NCBI GenBank assembly: GCA_020849275.1
Contig: JADLGO010000011.1
Span: 1 to 64,000 of the forward strand
DNA from: Chthonomonadales bacterium
GTDB taxonomy: Bacteria > Armatimonadota > Chthonomonadetes > Chthonomonadales > CAJBBX01
Direction of reading: 5' to 3'
DNA length: 64,000 nucleotides
Shown in pieces: positions 1-6,981 of the stretch (its first letter is position 1; every line of letters begins with the position of its first letter). The notes beneath the pieces are model-generated. The model saw only the letters and a program-made list of their open reading frames with translations, searched no databases and was not told the DNA's origin. Position numbers and translations under genes: made by a program.

Positions 1-198
1 CCCCCCCCCGGCGCGAAGGCGAGTCAGCCGGCATGGCCGGCACGTCCCGGATGAACGCATCGCTGCACCTCTCCAGGGAACGCGGCCGCGACATCGGGGG
101 AGAGGCGGCCTCTGCCTGTAGTGTACGCCCGGTTGCGCCGGACGTCAAGGGCTGTCCGCCGATCTGTCCGCCGATCGGGTCGCTCCGTCCGCGCGACG

Positions 199-227
199 TT
201 GACAGCCCCGTGGAGCCATGCTACAAT
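199..227 (+). promoter_or_regulatory. sigma70-type promoter of the nfo-moaD / moaE operon
   Basis: TTGACA at 199-204 and TACAAT at 222-227 are separated by exactly 17 bp. The predicted transcript would start near 234, about 35 nt ahead of the first gene. Seen directly in sequence; activity is inferred. Confidence 0.8.
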
Positions 228-268
228 CCTCCTCGGTGCGCGGCCCCGCGGCCGACGTGAGAGGAGCG

Positions 269-1390
269 ATGAGCGAAGACGACGGCGAACCCGGTCGGCT
301 TCTTGGCGCGCACATGCCCACGGCCGGCGGCCCGGCGAGTAGCCTGGTTTCGGGCCACAAGATCGGGTGCACGGCGGTGCAACTCTTCACGGGCAATCCG
401 CGCCAGTGGGCGCACCCACCGCTCAGGGACGAGGCGATCGACGCGTTCCGAGAGGCGCGGCAGGCCACGGGAATCGGTTGCGTGGTGGCGCACGACTCCT
501 ATCTGATCAACCTCGCCGCCCCGGACTTCGAGATTCTCGATCGCTCGCGCAAGGCCTTTCGGCGCGAGTTGGAGCGCGCCGACGCGCTCGGCATCCCATG
601 GGTGGTCACCCACATGGGCGCGCACCTCGGGAGCGGCGAGGAGATGGGCCTGGAGGTGCTCACGGCAAGCGTGCTCGGGTTGCTCGATGAGACGGAGGGG
701 ATGTGCGCGGGCATCGCGTTGGAGAACACCGCGGGACAGGGCACGTGCCTGGGTTGGCGATTCGAGCACCTGGCCCGCGTGATGGAGGGCGCCGGCGCCC
801 ACGTGCGCCTCGGCGCTTGCTTCGATACCTGCCATGCGTTCGCCGCGGGCTACGACGTCTCGAGCCCGGAGGGCTACGAGGCCACCATTGAACGCCTGGC
901 GGCCGTGGTCGGCCTGCAGGCGCTGAAGGTGGTTCACGCCAACGACGCGAAGCGGCCGCTGGGCAGCCGCGTCGACCGCCACGAGCACATTGGGCGCGGG
1001 TACATTGGCATGGCCGCCTTCGCGCGCTTGCTGCGCGACGAGCGTCTGCGGCGCGTGCCGGTCATCGTGGAGACGCCCGACGCCGAGACGATGCACCGGG
1101 TGAACGTGGCGCGGCTCAGGAGGCTGGCCGCGGGGGGGACGATGGGCGTGCAGGTGAAGGTGCGGTTCTTCGGGCACTTCTCCGAGATGGGGTTGGACGG
1201 GCTGGAACTCGACGTGCCGGGCGGCTCCACCGTGGCGGGGTTGGCGAGTGAGATCGCCTCGCGCGACGCGCGCTTCGAGCGACTGGCCCGCTACTGCCGA
1301 GCGGCCGTCAACGAGGAGTACGCGGGGAGCGACGCGGTGCTTCAGGAGGGTGACGAGGTGGCGTTCATCCCGCCGATGAGCGGCGGGTAG
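269..1390 (+). CDS. Endonuclease IV (Nfo) fused in frame to molybdopterin synthase small subunit MoaD
   Basis: Predicted 373 residues. Residues 1 to about 288 are an endonuclease IV TIM barrel, an apurinic/apyrimidinic site nuclease of base-excision repair. The expected metal ligands are all present in order: His in VAHDSY, His in VTHMGAH, Glu in ALENTAG, Asp and His in FDTCHAF, His in VHAND, Asp and His in RVDRHEH, Glu in VETPD. From Met292 (nt 1142) a complete MoaD ubiquitin-like domain of 82 residues follows, ending in the Gly-Gly tail that is thiocarboxylated to carry sulfur for molybdopterin. moaE follows 9 bp later, so the MoaD part has its normal partner. The start at 269 is chosen because the LLGAH strand needs it; the GAGAGGAG ribosome site lies close (2 nt gap). 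The junction lies just after a run of seven G (1132-1138), so a sequencing indel could have joined two overlapping genes; see findings. Confidence 0.85.
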   Translation: MSEDDGEPGRLLGAHMPTAGGPASSLVSGHKIGCTAVQLFTGNPRQWAHPPLRDEAIDAFREARQATGIGCVVAHDSYLINLAAPDFEILDRSRKAFRRELERADALGIPWVVTHMGAHLGSGEEMGLEVLTASVLGLLDETEGMCAGIALENTAGQGTCLGWRFEHLARVMEGAGAHVRLGACFDTCHAFAAGYDVSSPEGYEATIERLAAVVGLQALKVVHANDAKRPLGSRVDRHEHIGRGYIGMAAFARLLRDERLRRVPVIVETPDAETMHRVNVARLRRLAAGGTMGVQVKVRFFGHFSEMGLDGLELDVPGGSTVAGLASEIASRDARFERLARYCRAAVNEEYAGSDAVLQEGDEVAFIPPMSGG

Positions 1391-1399
1391 AAGGCGGGT

Positions 1400-1825
1400 A
1401 TGGGCCACATCAGTCCGGATCCGATCGACGTGAGCGCGCTCCAGAAGCGCGTGGCCGGCCCGGCCAACGGGGCGGTGCTGACCTTCGTAGGGCAGACGCG
1501 GAACCTATCCCGCGGACGCGAGGTCGCCTACCTGGAATACGACGCCTACGCGCCGATGGCCGAGAAGATGCTGGCCAGCCTGGAGACGGAGGCCGCCAGG
1601 CGCTGGGGCGTGGAGGTGGCGATCGCCCACAAGGTAGGCCGCGTCGAGCTCTGCGAGCCGAGCGTGGTCATCTGCGTCGGCTCACCGCATCGCATCGAGG
1701 CGTTTGAGGCCTGCCGGTGGTGCATCGACACGCTCAAGGAGACGGTGCCCATCTGGAAGAAGGAGGTGACGCCTGACGGCACCTTCTGGATCGAGGGTGA
1801 CTTGGCGGTCCCTTCGGCGCCCTGA
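1400..1825 (+). CDS. moaE: Molybdopterin synthase catalytic subunit MoaE
   Basis: 141 residues, normal length for MoaE. With MoaD it converts precursor Z (cyclic pyranopterin monophosphate) to molybdopterin by inserting two sulfurs. Family hallmarks visible are the FVGQTRN strand, the YLEYDAYAPMAEKM helix, the HKVGRVE stretch, and the VPIWKKE motif whose lysine contacts the MoaD C-terminus. It follows the MoaD-containing gene by 9 bp and overlaps the next gene by 29 bp, so the three form one operon driven from 199-227. No other molybdenum cofactor genes are in the window. Confidence 0.93.
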   Translation: MGHISPDPIDVSALQKRVAGPANGAVLTFVGQTRNLSRGREVAYLEYDAYAPMAEKMLASLETEAARRWGVEVAIAHKVGRVELCEPSVVICVGSPHRIEAFEACRWCIDTLKETVPIWKKEVTPDGTFWIEGDLAVPSAP

Positions 1826-2309
1826 TCCGATCCTCCGCGTGGTGTTGGTGCTCGCCACCGCCGCGCTGCCATCCCTTGGCGGATGCCGCCCGGCCCCGCC
1901 GGGAGCGCGAGCCCTTTCGCCCGAGGAGCGTTCCCGCGCGCGCGAGATCCTCGCCGAGCCGAGCGACGAGCGCCCGCTGAAACCGCCGCCGACCGCCGAG
2001 GAGGCGGCACGCGAGGAGGTGGAGGCGTCACGCGCCCCCTTCTATCGACGCGTTCGCGCGGAGTACGGCGAGGCGGTCAGGCGCTGCGCCGCGGATCGCG
2101 CCGACACGCTCTCTCTCACCCTCGCCCCCGCCACCCCGGAGACCATCACATCGATCTGCCAGAACGTGCTTGCGGTCGACGGCGCGCGATTCGGCTTCCG
2201 TCGGGCGGAGTTCTGGGCGCCGAACCCGCCCGGCGAGAGCCGGCCGGCCAGGCTCGTCGCCGAGTGCCTCCAAGGGGAGAGCGGCCTGTGGACGATCATC
2301 TGGAAGTGA
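1797..2309 (+). CDS. Small lipoprotein of unknown function
   Basis: 170 residues from a GTG start. A hydrophobic signal (about residues 13-29) ends in a lipobox, LGGC, with Cys30 as the probable lipidated residue. The mature part begins with a Pro/Glu-rich linker, then a compact domain with two further cysteines (CAAD and ICQN). No family recognised. It overlaps the 3' end of moaE by 29 bp and ends 7 bp from the converging oxidoreductase gene. The overlap suggests translational coupling; a role in molybdenum cofactor use is not implied by anything visible. Confidence 0.7.
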   Translation: MTWRSLRRPDPILRVVLVLATAALPSLGGCRPAPPGARALSPEERSRAREILAEPSDERPLKPPPTAEEAAREEVEASRAPFYRRVRAEYGEAVRRCAADRADTLSLTLAPATPETITSICQNVLAVDGARFGFRRAEFWAPNPPGESRPARLVAECLQGESGLWTIIWK

Positions 2310-2316
2310 TGCCGGG

Positions 2317-3420
2317 CTACGGCTCGACGGAGTCGGGGGGCAGGTCGAGAGGCAGAGCCGCGGGCCGCCCGGGTTGCGTCGCGCAGCGGTAGTGGCCTCC
2401 GGACGCCGAGGAGTCGAGGAAGCCTTCCATCGCGTCAAGAACGTGGAAGGCCAGGTCGCCGCTGGCGCGGTGCGGTCGGCCGGCCACGATGGCGGCGGCC
2501 ATGTCCGCCACGCCCACGCCGCGGCAGTTTCCAGCGAAGCCGTAGGCAAGCGGCACCTCGCTCCAGCCCTCCGCCCCCTTGCGCCGCACCCGGGGCGTTC
2601 CGCCGAACCCGTTGGGGTCGGGCACCAGCAGAGACCCCTCGGTTCCGTAGATCTCAAGCGGCGGGAGCGTCGAGCTCCACACGTCGAACGAGGTCAGGAT
2701 GGTGCCGACGGCGCCCGAGGCGAAGTCCATCACCCCGGCGATGTGCGTGGGCGTCTCGACGCGCACGACCTTGCCGTGTTTTGGCTGGCTGGTGACGGTG
2801 CGCTCCGGGAAGGTGACGCGGGCCGAGCCGGTGAGGCGCTCCACGGGCCCGAGCATGTTGACGAGGGCGGTGATGTAGTAGGGGCCCATGTCCATCATCG
2901 GCCCACCGCCCACCTCATAGTAGAACTCCGGGCTCGGGTGCCAACTCTCGTGCCCGTGGCAGAGCATGAAGGCGGTCGCGCCGATCGGCTCGCCGATCCA
3001 GCCATCGTCGATGAGCTTCCGACAGGTCTGGTGACCGCCGCCCAGAAAGGTGTCGGGAGCGCACCCCACGCGCAGCCCACGTGCCTCGGCGGCCTCCAGC
3101 AGCCGCCGCCCGTCGGCGCGGTTGGTGGCGAGCGGCTTCTCGGCGTAGACGTGCTTTCCGGCCTCGATGGCGGCGAGCGAGATCGGCGCGTGGGCCTTCG
3201 GCACGGTCAGGTTCACGATGATCTCGATCTCGGGGTCAGCCAGAAGGCCCTCGACCGTACAGACTCTGGGGACGCCCCACTCGGCGGCCCGGGCCTGTGC
3301 CTTTCCCATGTCGAGATCGGCGCATGCGGCGACGCGGAGGTTCCGGTAGCTCTTGCCCGCCTGGAAGTAGACCGGGCTGATGTTGCCGCAGCCGATGATG
3401 CCGACGTTCATGCGTTGCAC
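2317..3420 (-). CDS. Gfo/Idh/MocA family NAD(P)-dependent oxidoreductase
   Basis: 367 residues. N-terminal Rossmann fold with the GIIGCGNI dinucleotide loop at residues 7-14 and the family EKP motif at 94-96 supplying the catalytic lysine. The C-terminal alpha/beta domain contains GGGPMMDMGPYYITAL, the usual substrate-side helix with a metal- or substrate-facing Asp. The start is taken as GTG at 3420 because AGGGAGG sits 8 nt upstream; ATG at 3411 is an alternative. No Tat signal, unlike the two relatives at 36.7-39.4 kb, so it should be cytoplasmic. Substrate unknown, probably a sugar or cyclitol. Confidence 0.9.
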   Translation of the reverse strand: MQRMNVGIIGCGNISPVYFQAGKSYRNLRVAACADLDMGKAQARAAEWGVPRVCTVEGLLADPEIEIIVNLTVPKAHAPISLAAIEAGKHVYAEKPLATNRADGRRLLEAAEARGLRVGCAPDTFLGGGHQTCRKLIDDGWIGEPIGATAFMLCHGHESWHPSPEFYYEVGGGPMMDMGPYYITALVNMLGPVERLTGSARVTFPERTVTSQPKHGKVVRVETPTHIAGVMDFASGAVGTILTSFDVWSSTLPPLEIYGTEGSLLVPDPNGFGGTPRVRRKGAEGWSEVPLAYGFAGNCRGVGVADMAAAIVAGRPHRASGDLAFHVLDAMEGFLDSSASGGHYRCATQPGRPAALPLDLPPDSVEP

Positions 3421-3647
3421 GGTGGTGCCCTCCCTGGTGGCGCCCCCGGCCCACCCGTCGCGCGCCCGCGCGGCGTGGGACCGGGCAGAACCCTCTTCAT
3501 GCGTGATTCTACCTGACAGCGGGCGCCGCCGGCGGCGCGATTCGGCGAACGGCAGGGCCCGTTACGTCGTCTTCTGCGTTGGGAGAGGCCCGTGGCGCGT
3601 CAGACGCGGCGGACGCGGCCGCGCACGGCTTCCGTGGAGATCCCGGA

Positions 3648-5069
3648 ATGAGGAGGGACCGCAAGGTGAGACGACACGTGGGGTGGGGGACCGCGCTGCT
3701 ATGCGCGGCCGCGGCGCTGGCCGCGTTCCCGGGATGCGGCAGCGGCGGCGGATCGAGCGCGGGCCTCGCGGGCGTCGTGACCGATGCCGAGGGGCAGGCG
3801 GTGGCCGGGGCCCGGGTGACGTCGGGTGGTGCCAGCACCGTCTCGCTCAGCAACGGCTCGTTCACCATGAGCGTCGGCGGCACGGGGTACCGGACCGTGC
3901 GAGCGGAGAGCACGATCGGCGGGCGTCGGTGGTCCGGCGAGACGCGTGTTGACCTCGTGAAGGGCGAGCAGAACCGCTCGGTGAACATCGTCGTGTCCGA
4001 TGAGCGCTACCAGGGCGCCGTCGCCGGCCGCGTGGTCGACCAGTCCGGATTCGGGTTCGACGGCGCGAAGGTCTTCGTGGGCGGTCCGCTCGGGTCGACG
4101 CTCGCCATCACGGACCGGAGCGGCAACTATGAGGTGGGCCGCCTGACGCCCGGGTTCACCTACACCGTGACGGCGTCGTTTGCCGGCTATCTGAACGACA
4201 CACGCACCGTGTCGGTGACCGCCAACCAGACATCCGCGCTCTCGTTCGCCCTAGCGGCCTCGAACCCCCAGGGCGCCATCCCGGCGCCTCGGGACGTCAG
4301 CGCGCAGGCGTGGACCATCGCCGCAACGATCACGCGGGCCGACGACCCCGCGCGCGGGCTCTACGAGTGGCTTAAGCACGTGTATCGCCGCAAGCGCGGC
4401 CTGCCGGATGGTCCCGTGGCTCGGGTGATCGAGCGCAAGGGCGCTGGCCGTGTCACCCCGGCCGACTCGGTCATCGAGGTCGATCTGTTCTGGGAATACG
4501 ACAGCTACAACGATCTGTTCGGTTACGCCGTGAAGCGCGGCACCGCCGCCAACCCGTCGCGCGTCGTCGCCGTGCTGCGCGACCCGCTAGCGGCCGCGTT
4601 CTTCGATCTAGACTCCGCGCTCTCGCCCTACACCCGTTACCACTACACCGTGCACGGGCTCGACACCATCGACTTCCCGGATAACGGCCTCGTCGGGCCG
4701 GGCAGCGCCGACGTTGCCGCCCGGCCTCTCGGCCGTCTCCACGCGGAGGGCCCCATCGGTGGGGCACAGGTGACGCCGCCGCCGCTCCTTCAGTGGTCGG
4801 CGGTGAGCGGAGCCGACACGTACCAGGTGTACGTGTTCGACCAGTTCCCGGACCTCCAGAACGCGGACGATCCCAACGGCGTGGCGCCCATCTGGCCGGA
4901 GGACATCGACAGGCCCGGCTCCAGCCTGGTGAACGCTCCCACGACAAGCGTTCGCTACGCCGGACCGGCGCTGCGCTCCGGGCGAACCTACTACTGGCTG
5001 GTGGTCGCCTCGGACGTCGGCGGCGAAGCCCTCTCGGCCAGCCAGCTCGAGCGCTTCGTCGCCCGATAG
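3648..5069 (+). CDS. Lipoprotein with two carboxypeptidase regulatory-like domains and a fibronectin-like C-terminus
   Basis: 473 residues. Positively charged N-terminus, hydrophobic segment and a lipobox-like FPGC with Cys30, so probably a surface lipoprotein. Two consecutive beta-sandwich repeats of the carboxypeptidase regulatory-like type follow (about 35-120 and 123-210; the second has RSGNYEVGRLTPG). The C-terminal third has WSAVSGADTYQVYVFD and RTYYWLVVASD, typical of fibronectin III or purple-acid-phosphatase-like sandwich domains. ATG at 3648 is preferred to the longer frame because GGAG lies 8 nt before it and the signal peptide begins there. Likely a cell-surface binding or structural protein; ligand unknown. 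Confidence 0.78.
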   Translation: MRRDRKVRRHVGWGTALLCAAAALAAFPGCGSGGGSSAGLAGVVTDAEGQAVAGARVTSGGASTVSLSNGSFTMSVGGTGYRTVRAESTIGGRRWSGETRVDLVKGEQNRSVNIVVSDERYQGAVAGRVVDQSGFGFDGAKVFVGGPLGSTLAITDRSGNYEVGRLTPGFTYTVTASFAGYLNDTRTVSVTANQTSALSFALAASNPQGAIPAPRDVSAQAWTIAATITRADDPARGLYEWLKHVYRRKRGLPDGPVARVIERKGAGRVTPADSVIEVDLFWEYDSYNDLFGYAVKRGTAANPSRVVAVLRDPLAAAFFDLDSALSPYTRYHYTVHGLDTIDFPDNGLVGPGSADVAARPLGRLHAEGPIGGAQVTPPPLLQWSAVSGADTYQVYVFDQFPDLQNADDPNGVAPIWPEDIDRPGSSLVNAPTTSVRYAGPALRSGRTYYWLVVASDVGGEALSASQLERFVAR

Positions 5070-5078
5070 CAAACGTAT

Positions 5079-5108
5079 AGCCGGGCAGCGGCCACCCGCT
5101 GCCCGGCT
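5079..5108. terminator. 13-bp perfect hairpin between convergent units
   Basis: AGCCGGGCAGCGG (5079-5091) pairs perfectly with 5096-5108 around a 4-nt loop. There is no T-run on either side. It lies 10 bp after the lipoprotein stop and at the end of the candidate leftward small transcript, so it could serve both directions. Confidence 0.65.
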
Positions 5109-5182
5109 TCACTGAAGAACGGCGACGGCGTGCCGTTCATGACCCGAAGGCTAAAACGGCTCAGCCCTCGCCGTCCCTCCGT

Positions 5183-5205
5183 TGACTAAAATCCATCCTT
5201 AGTCA
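5183..5205. repeat. Inverted repeat TGACTAA-N9-TTAGTCA
   Basis: Perfect 7-bp arms at 5183-5189 and 5199-5205. In DNA it resembles a small operator. In the leftward RNA it forms a hairpin that overlaps the Shine-Dalgarno tail and places ATG in the loop. Confidence 0.6.
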
Positions 5206-5230
5206 CCACCTCCTCTCCCAGTCTAGCCCC

Positions 5231-5259
5231 ATTATCCTTCACAACCGGGCGTAAGTCAA
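5231..5259 (-). promoter_or_regulatory. sigma70-type promoter facing left, not in front of any ordinary gene
   Basis: On the minus strand TTGACT (5259-5254) and GATAAT (5236-5231) are exactly 17 bp apart. It lies just beyond the 3' end of the 5300-5830 gene and fires into the intergenic gap, so it must drive something small or an antisense transcript into 3648-5069. Confidence 0.65.
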
Positions 5260-5299
5260 GGGCCGCGTTCGTGGCCGCGCGGGCCAGTCGGCAGGGCGC

Positions 5300-5830
5300 T
5301 CAGGCATCGCGGCGAGTGGCGACCGCGCGCGGACCGCCGGCAGGCAGCACCCACTGCGGAAGCCAGAAGCTGAACGCCACGATCCGGCCCGCGCGCCGGC
5401 GCACAGCGAGCTCGCCGCCCATGCGCACGATGCGCGCCGACGCGCCGGCGAGGCGCGGATCGCCCTCGGGGCACGGCGCTCGCGTCGCCGCGTCCGAAGG
5501 GTTGAGGACCATGTCAAACGTGACGCAGACGTTGCCGTGCGACGGGTAGGCACGCAGATCTACGGTGCCGCGTCCGACGGAATCGGCAAGGTAGGCGGCC
5601 AGCTCCGCCAGGGCGCGGAGCAGCGCGACCCGATCGGCGGCGGCGGCCAGGGGCTCCCAGGCGATCAGCTCGAGGGAGACAGACACGCCGCGCTGCTCGA
5701 TGCCGGGCCGCGCCGCACGATGGAACTCGTCGAGGAGCGAGTCCACGAAGACGCCCTCGATATGGCACTGGAGCGGTGCGGTGGCGATACGCGCGTCGGT
5801 GGGGGCAGACACCTGCTGTCTCATCATCAT
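5300..5830 (-). CDS. Protein resembling a degenerate histidine-kinase-type ATPase domain
   Basis: 176 residues; three consecutive ATG codons open it (5830, 5827, 5824). The central helix LLRALAELAAYLADSV and the following strand NVCVTFDMVL fit the N-box helix and sheet of GHKL ATPases. The end, ASARIVRMGGELAVRRRAG...FSFWLP, matches the last helix-strand-strand of sensor kinases. The Asn of the N box and the glycine-rich G boxes are not recognisable, so ATP binding is doubtful. No dimerisation/His domain, sensor or membrane segment is present. Possibly a stand-alone regulatory relic of a kinase or anti-sigma-like protein. Identification by fold pattern only. Confidence 0.55.
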   Translation of the reverse strand: MMMRQQVSAPTDARIATAPLQCHIEGVFVDSLLDEFHRAARPGIEQRGVSVSLELIAWEPLAAAADRVALLRALAELAAYLADSVGRGTVDLRAYPSHGNVCVTFDMVLNPSDAATRAPCPEGDPRLAGASARIVRMGGELAVRRRAGRIVAFSFWLPQWVLPAGGPRAVATRRDA

Positions 5831-5911
5831 GGTATGGTCGTCGGGGAGTGATGGGCGCTATCCGTTTGTTCCACAGTGCGGTTCCCGTGGCATGGTCTGC
5901 GTGGGCCAGTC

Positions 5912-5940
5912 TTGACAAATCCCGGTAGTTCCCCTAGAAT
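5912..5940 (+). promoter_or_regulatory. sigma70-type promoter of the quinate-dehydrogenase-like operon
   Basis: TTGACA at 5912-5917 and TAGAAT at 5935-5940 with a 17-bp spacer. The gene starts 21 bp after the -10 box, behind GGGAG at 5951-5955. Confidence 0.8.
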
Positions 5941-5960
5941 GCCGCCGCACGGGAGCAGTC

Positions 5961-6908
5961 ATGAAAAGGGTCGTGAGCGTCAGCCTCGGCACCTCAAGCC
6001 GCGACAAGTCGGCGCAAGCCACCTTCCTGGACACGCCGTTCACGCTCGAGCGCATCGGCACGGACGGTGATCGAGCGCGGTTCCGCGCGACCGTCGCCGA
6101 GCTAGACGGCAAGGTCGACTGTTTTGGTGTCGGCGGAACGGACGCGTTTCTTTATGCCGGCGATCGGCGCTATGCGTTCCGGCAGACGCTCGACCTGATG
6201 CGCGGCGCGCGCGTGAGCCCCTGGGTGGACGGAAGCGGACTCAAACACACACTCGAGCGCGAGACGGTCGGCTACCTGCACGACAGCGGCCTCGTCGACT
6301 TCTCGACGAAGCGCGTGCTGCTCGTCTCCGCAGTCGACCGCTTCGGGATGGCCGAGGCGCTGGTCGGCCGAGCGCGCTCCATCGTCTTCGGTGACCTTCT
6401 CTTCGGCCTTGGCCTGCCGATTCCGCTGCGCTCCTGGCCAACGGTGAAGGCGCTGGCGCGCCTCGTGCTGCCGGTCGTGACGCGCTTGCCGGTGGAGTGG
6501 ATCTACCCGACCGGCGCGAAGCAGGAGGTCAACACCCCGAGGTTCCCACGCGTCTTCCGCGAGGCCGACGTGATCGCCGGTGACTGGCACATCATCCGCC
6601 GGTTCATGCCGGACCGGCTCGACGGCAAGATCATCCTGACTCAGTCGAGCCGCGCCGCCGAGGTCGAGTTGCTGCGTCGACGGGGGGCCGAGCTTCTCAT
6701 CACCACTACGCCCGAGATCGGTGGGGAGTCGTTCGCGACGAACGTGATGGAGGGGGTGCTGGTCGTGCTCCTTGGCAGGCCGCCTGCGGAGTTGACGCCC
6801 ACGGATTACGTGGGTACACTGAAGCGACTCGGCTGGCGTCCGACGCTGACCTGGCTGCAGCGTGCCCCGGCGGCTCAGGGAGAGGCGCCGCGCGCCGATC
6901 CGACGTGA
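5961..6908 (+). CDS. Quinate 5-dehydrogenase-like protein of unclear activity
   Basis: 315 residues. I recognise the start (KRVVSVSLGTSSRDK), the DGKVDCFGVGGTDAFLYAG segment and VDGSGLKHTLERE as belonging to a family that databases label quinate 5-dehydrogenase, found next to a shikimate-dehydrogenase-like or acyl-ACP-reductase-like gene in other bacteria. It has no obvious GxGxxG dinucleotide loop, so the name should be treated as provisional. A late ITTTPEIGGESFATNVMEG stretch is well ordered and may be an active-site region. The partner gene starts 73 bp downstream on the same transcript, supporting a joint two-protein function. Confidence 0.65.
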   Translation: MKRVVSVSLGTSSRDKSAQATFLDTPFTLERIGTDGDRARFRATVAELDGKVDCFGVGGTDAFLYAGDRRYAFRQTLDLMRGARVSPWVDGSGLKHTLERETVGYLHDSGLVDFSTKRVLLVSAVDRFGMAEALVGRARSIVFGDLLFGLGLPIPLRSWPTVKALARLVLPVVTRLPVEWIYPTGAKQEVNTPRFPRVFREADVIAGDWHIIRRFMPDRLDGKIILTQSSRAAEVELLRRRGAELLITTTPEIGGESFATNVMEGVLVVLLGRPPAELTPTDYVGTLKRLGWRPTLTWLQRAPAAQGEAPRADPT

Positions 6909-6981
6909 GCGCGCCGGACACGGCGCTCGCGGTTCGGCCGGATCGCTCGTTCGGCGGAGCGCCGCGCGGCCGGAATGCGCC

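Larger units (their letters stand above)
5079..5224 (-). ncRNA. Candidate short transcript (small RNA or leader-peptide mRNA)
   Basis: A near-consensus leftward promoter (5231-5259) faces a 146-nt stretch that contains no normal gene and ends in a strong hairpin (5079-5108). Early in the predicted RNA there is a near-perfect Shine-Dalgarno, AGGAGGTGGT (5205-5214). Then comes a 7-bp stem, TGACTAA/TTAGTCA (5183-5205), whose 9-nt loop holds an ATG (5194-5196) opening an 11-codon frame (5161-5196, reading MDFSQRRDGEG). A second 7-bp stem (GAACGGC/GCCGTTC, 5117-5138) follows. The function is inference: either a regulatory RNA or a very small peptide whose start codon is controlled by the hairpin. 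Confidence 0.45.

Noticed and set aside
145-1408. Long minus-strand frames opposite the Nfo-MoaD gene (for example 221-1408)
   Set aside because: Antisense frames in GC-rich DNA. They are rich in His/Arg/Ala, have no ribosome site, and the opposite frame holds all Nfo catalytic residues.
2170-3516. A 448-codon plus-strand frame over the oxidoreductase
   Set aside because: Shadow of the minus-strand Gfo/Idh/MocA gene, whose NAD loop and EKP motif are intact; the frame's Arg/Gly/His content is typical of an antisense shadow.
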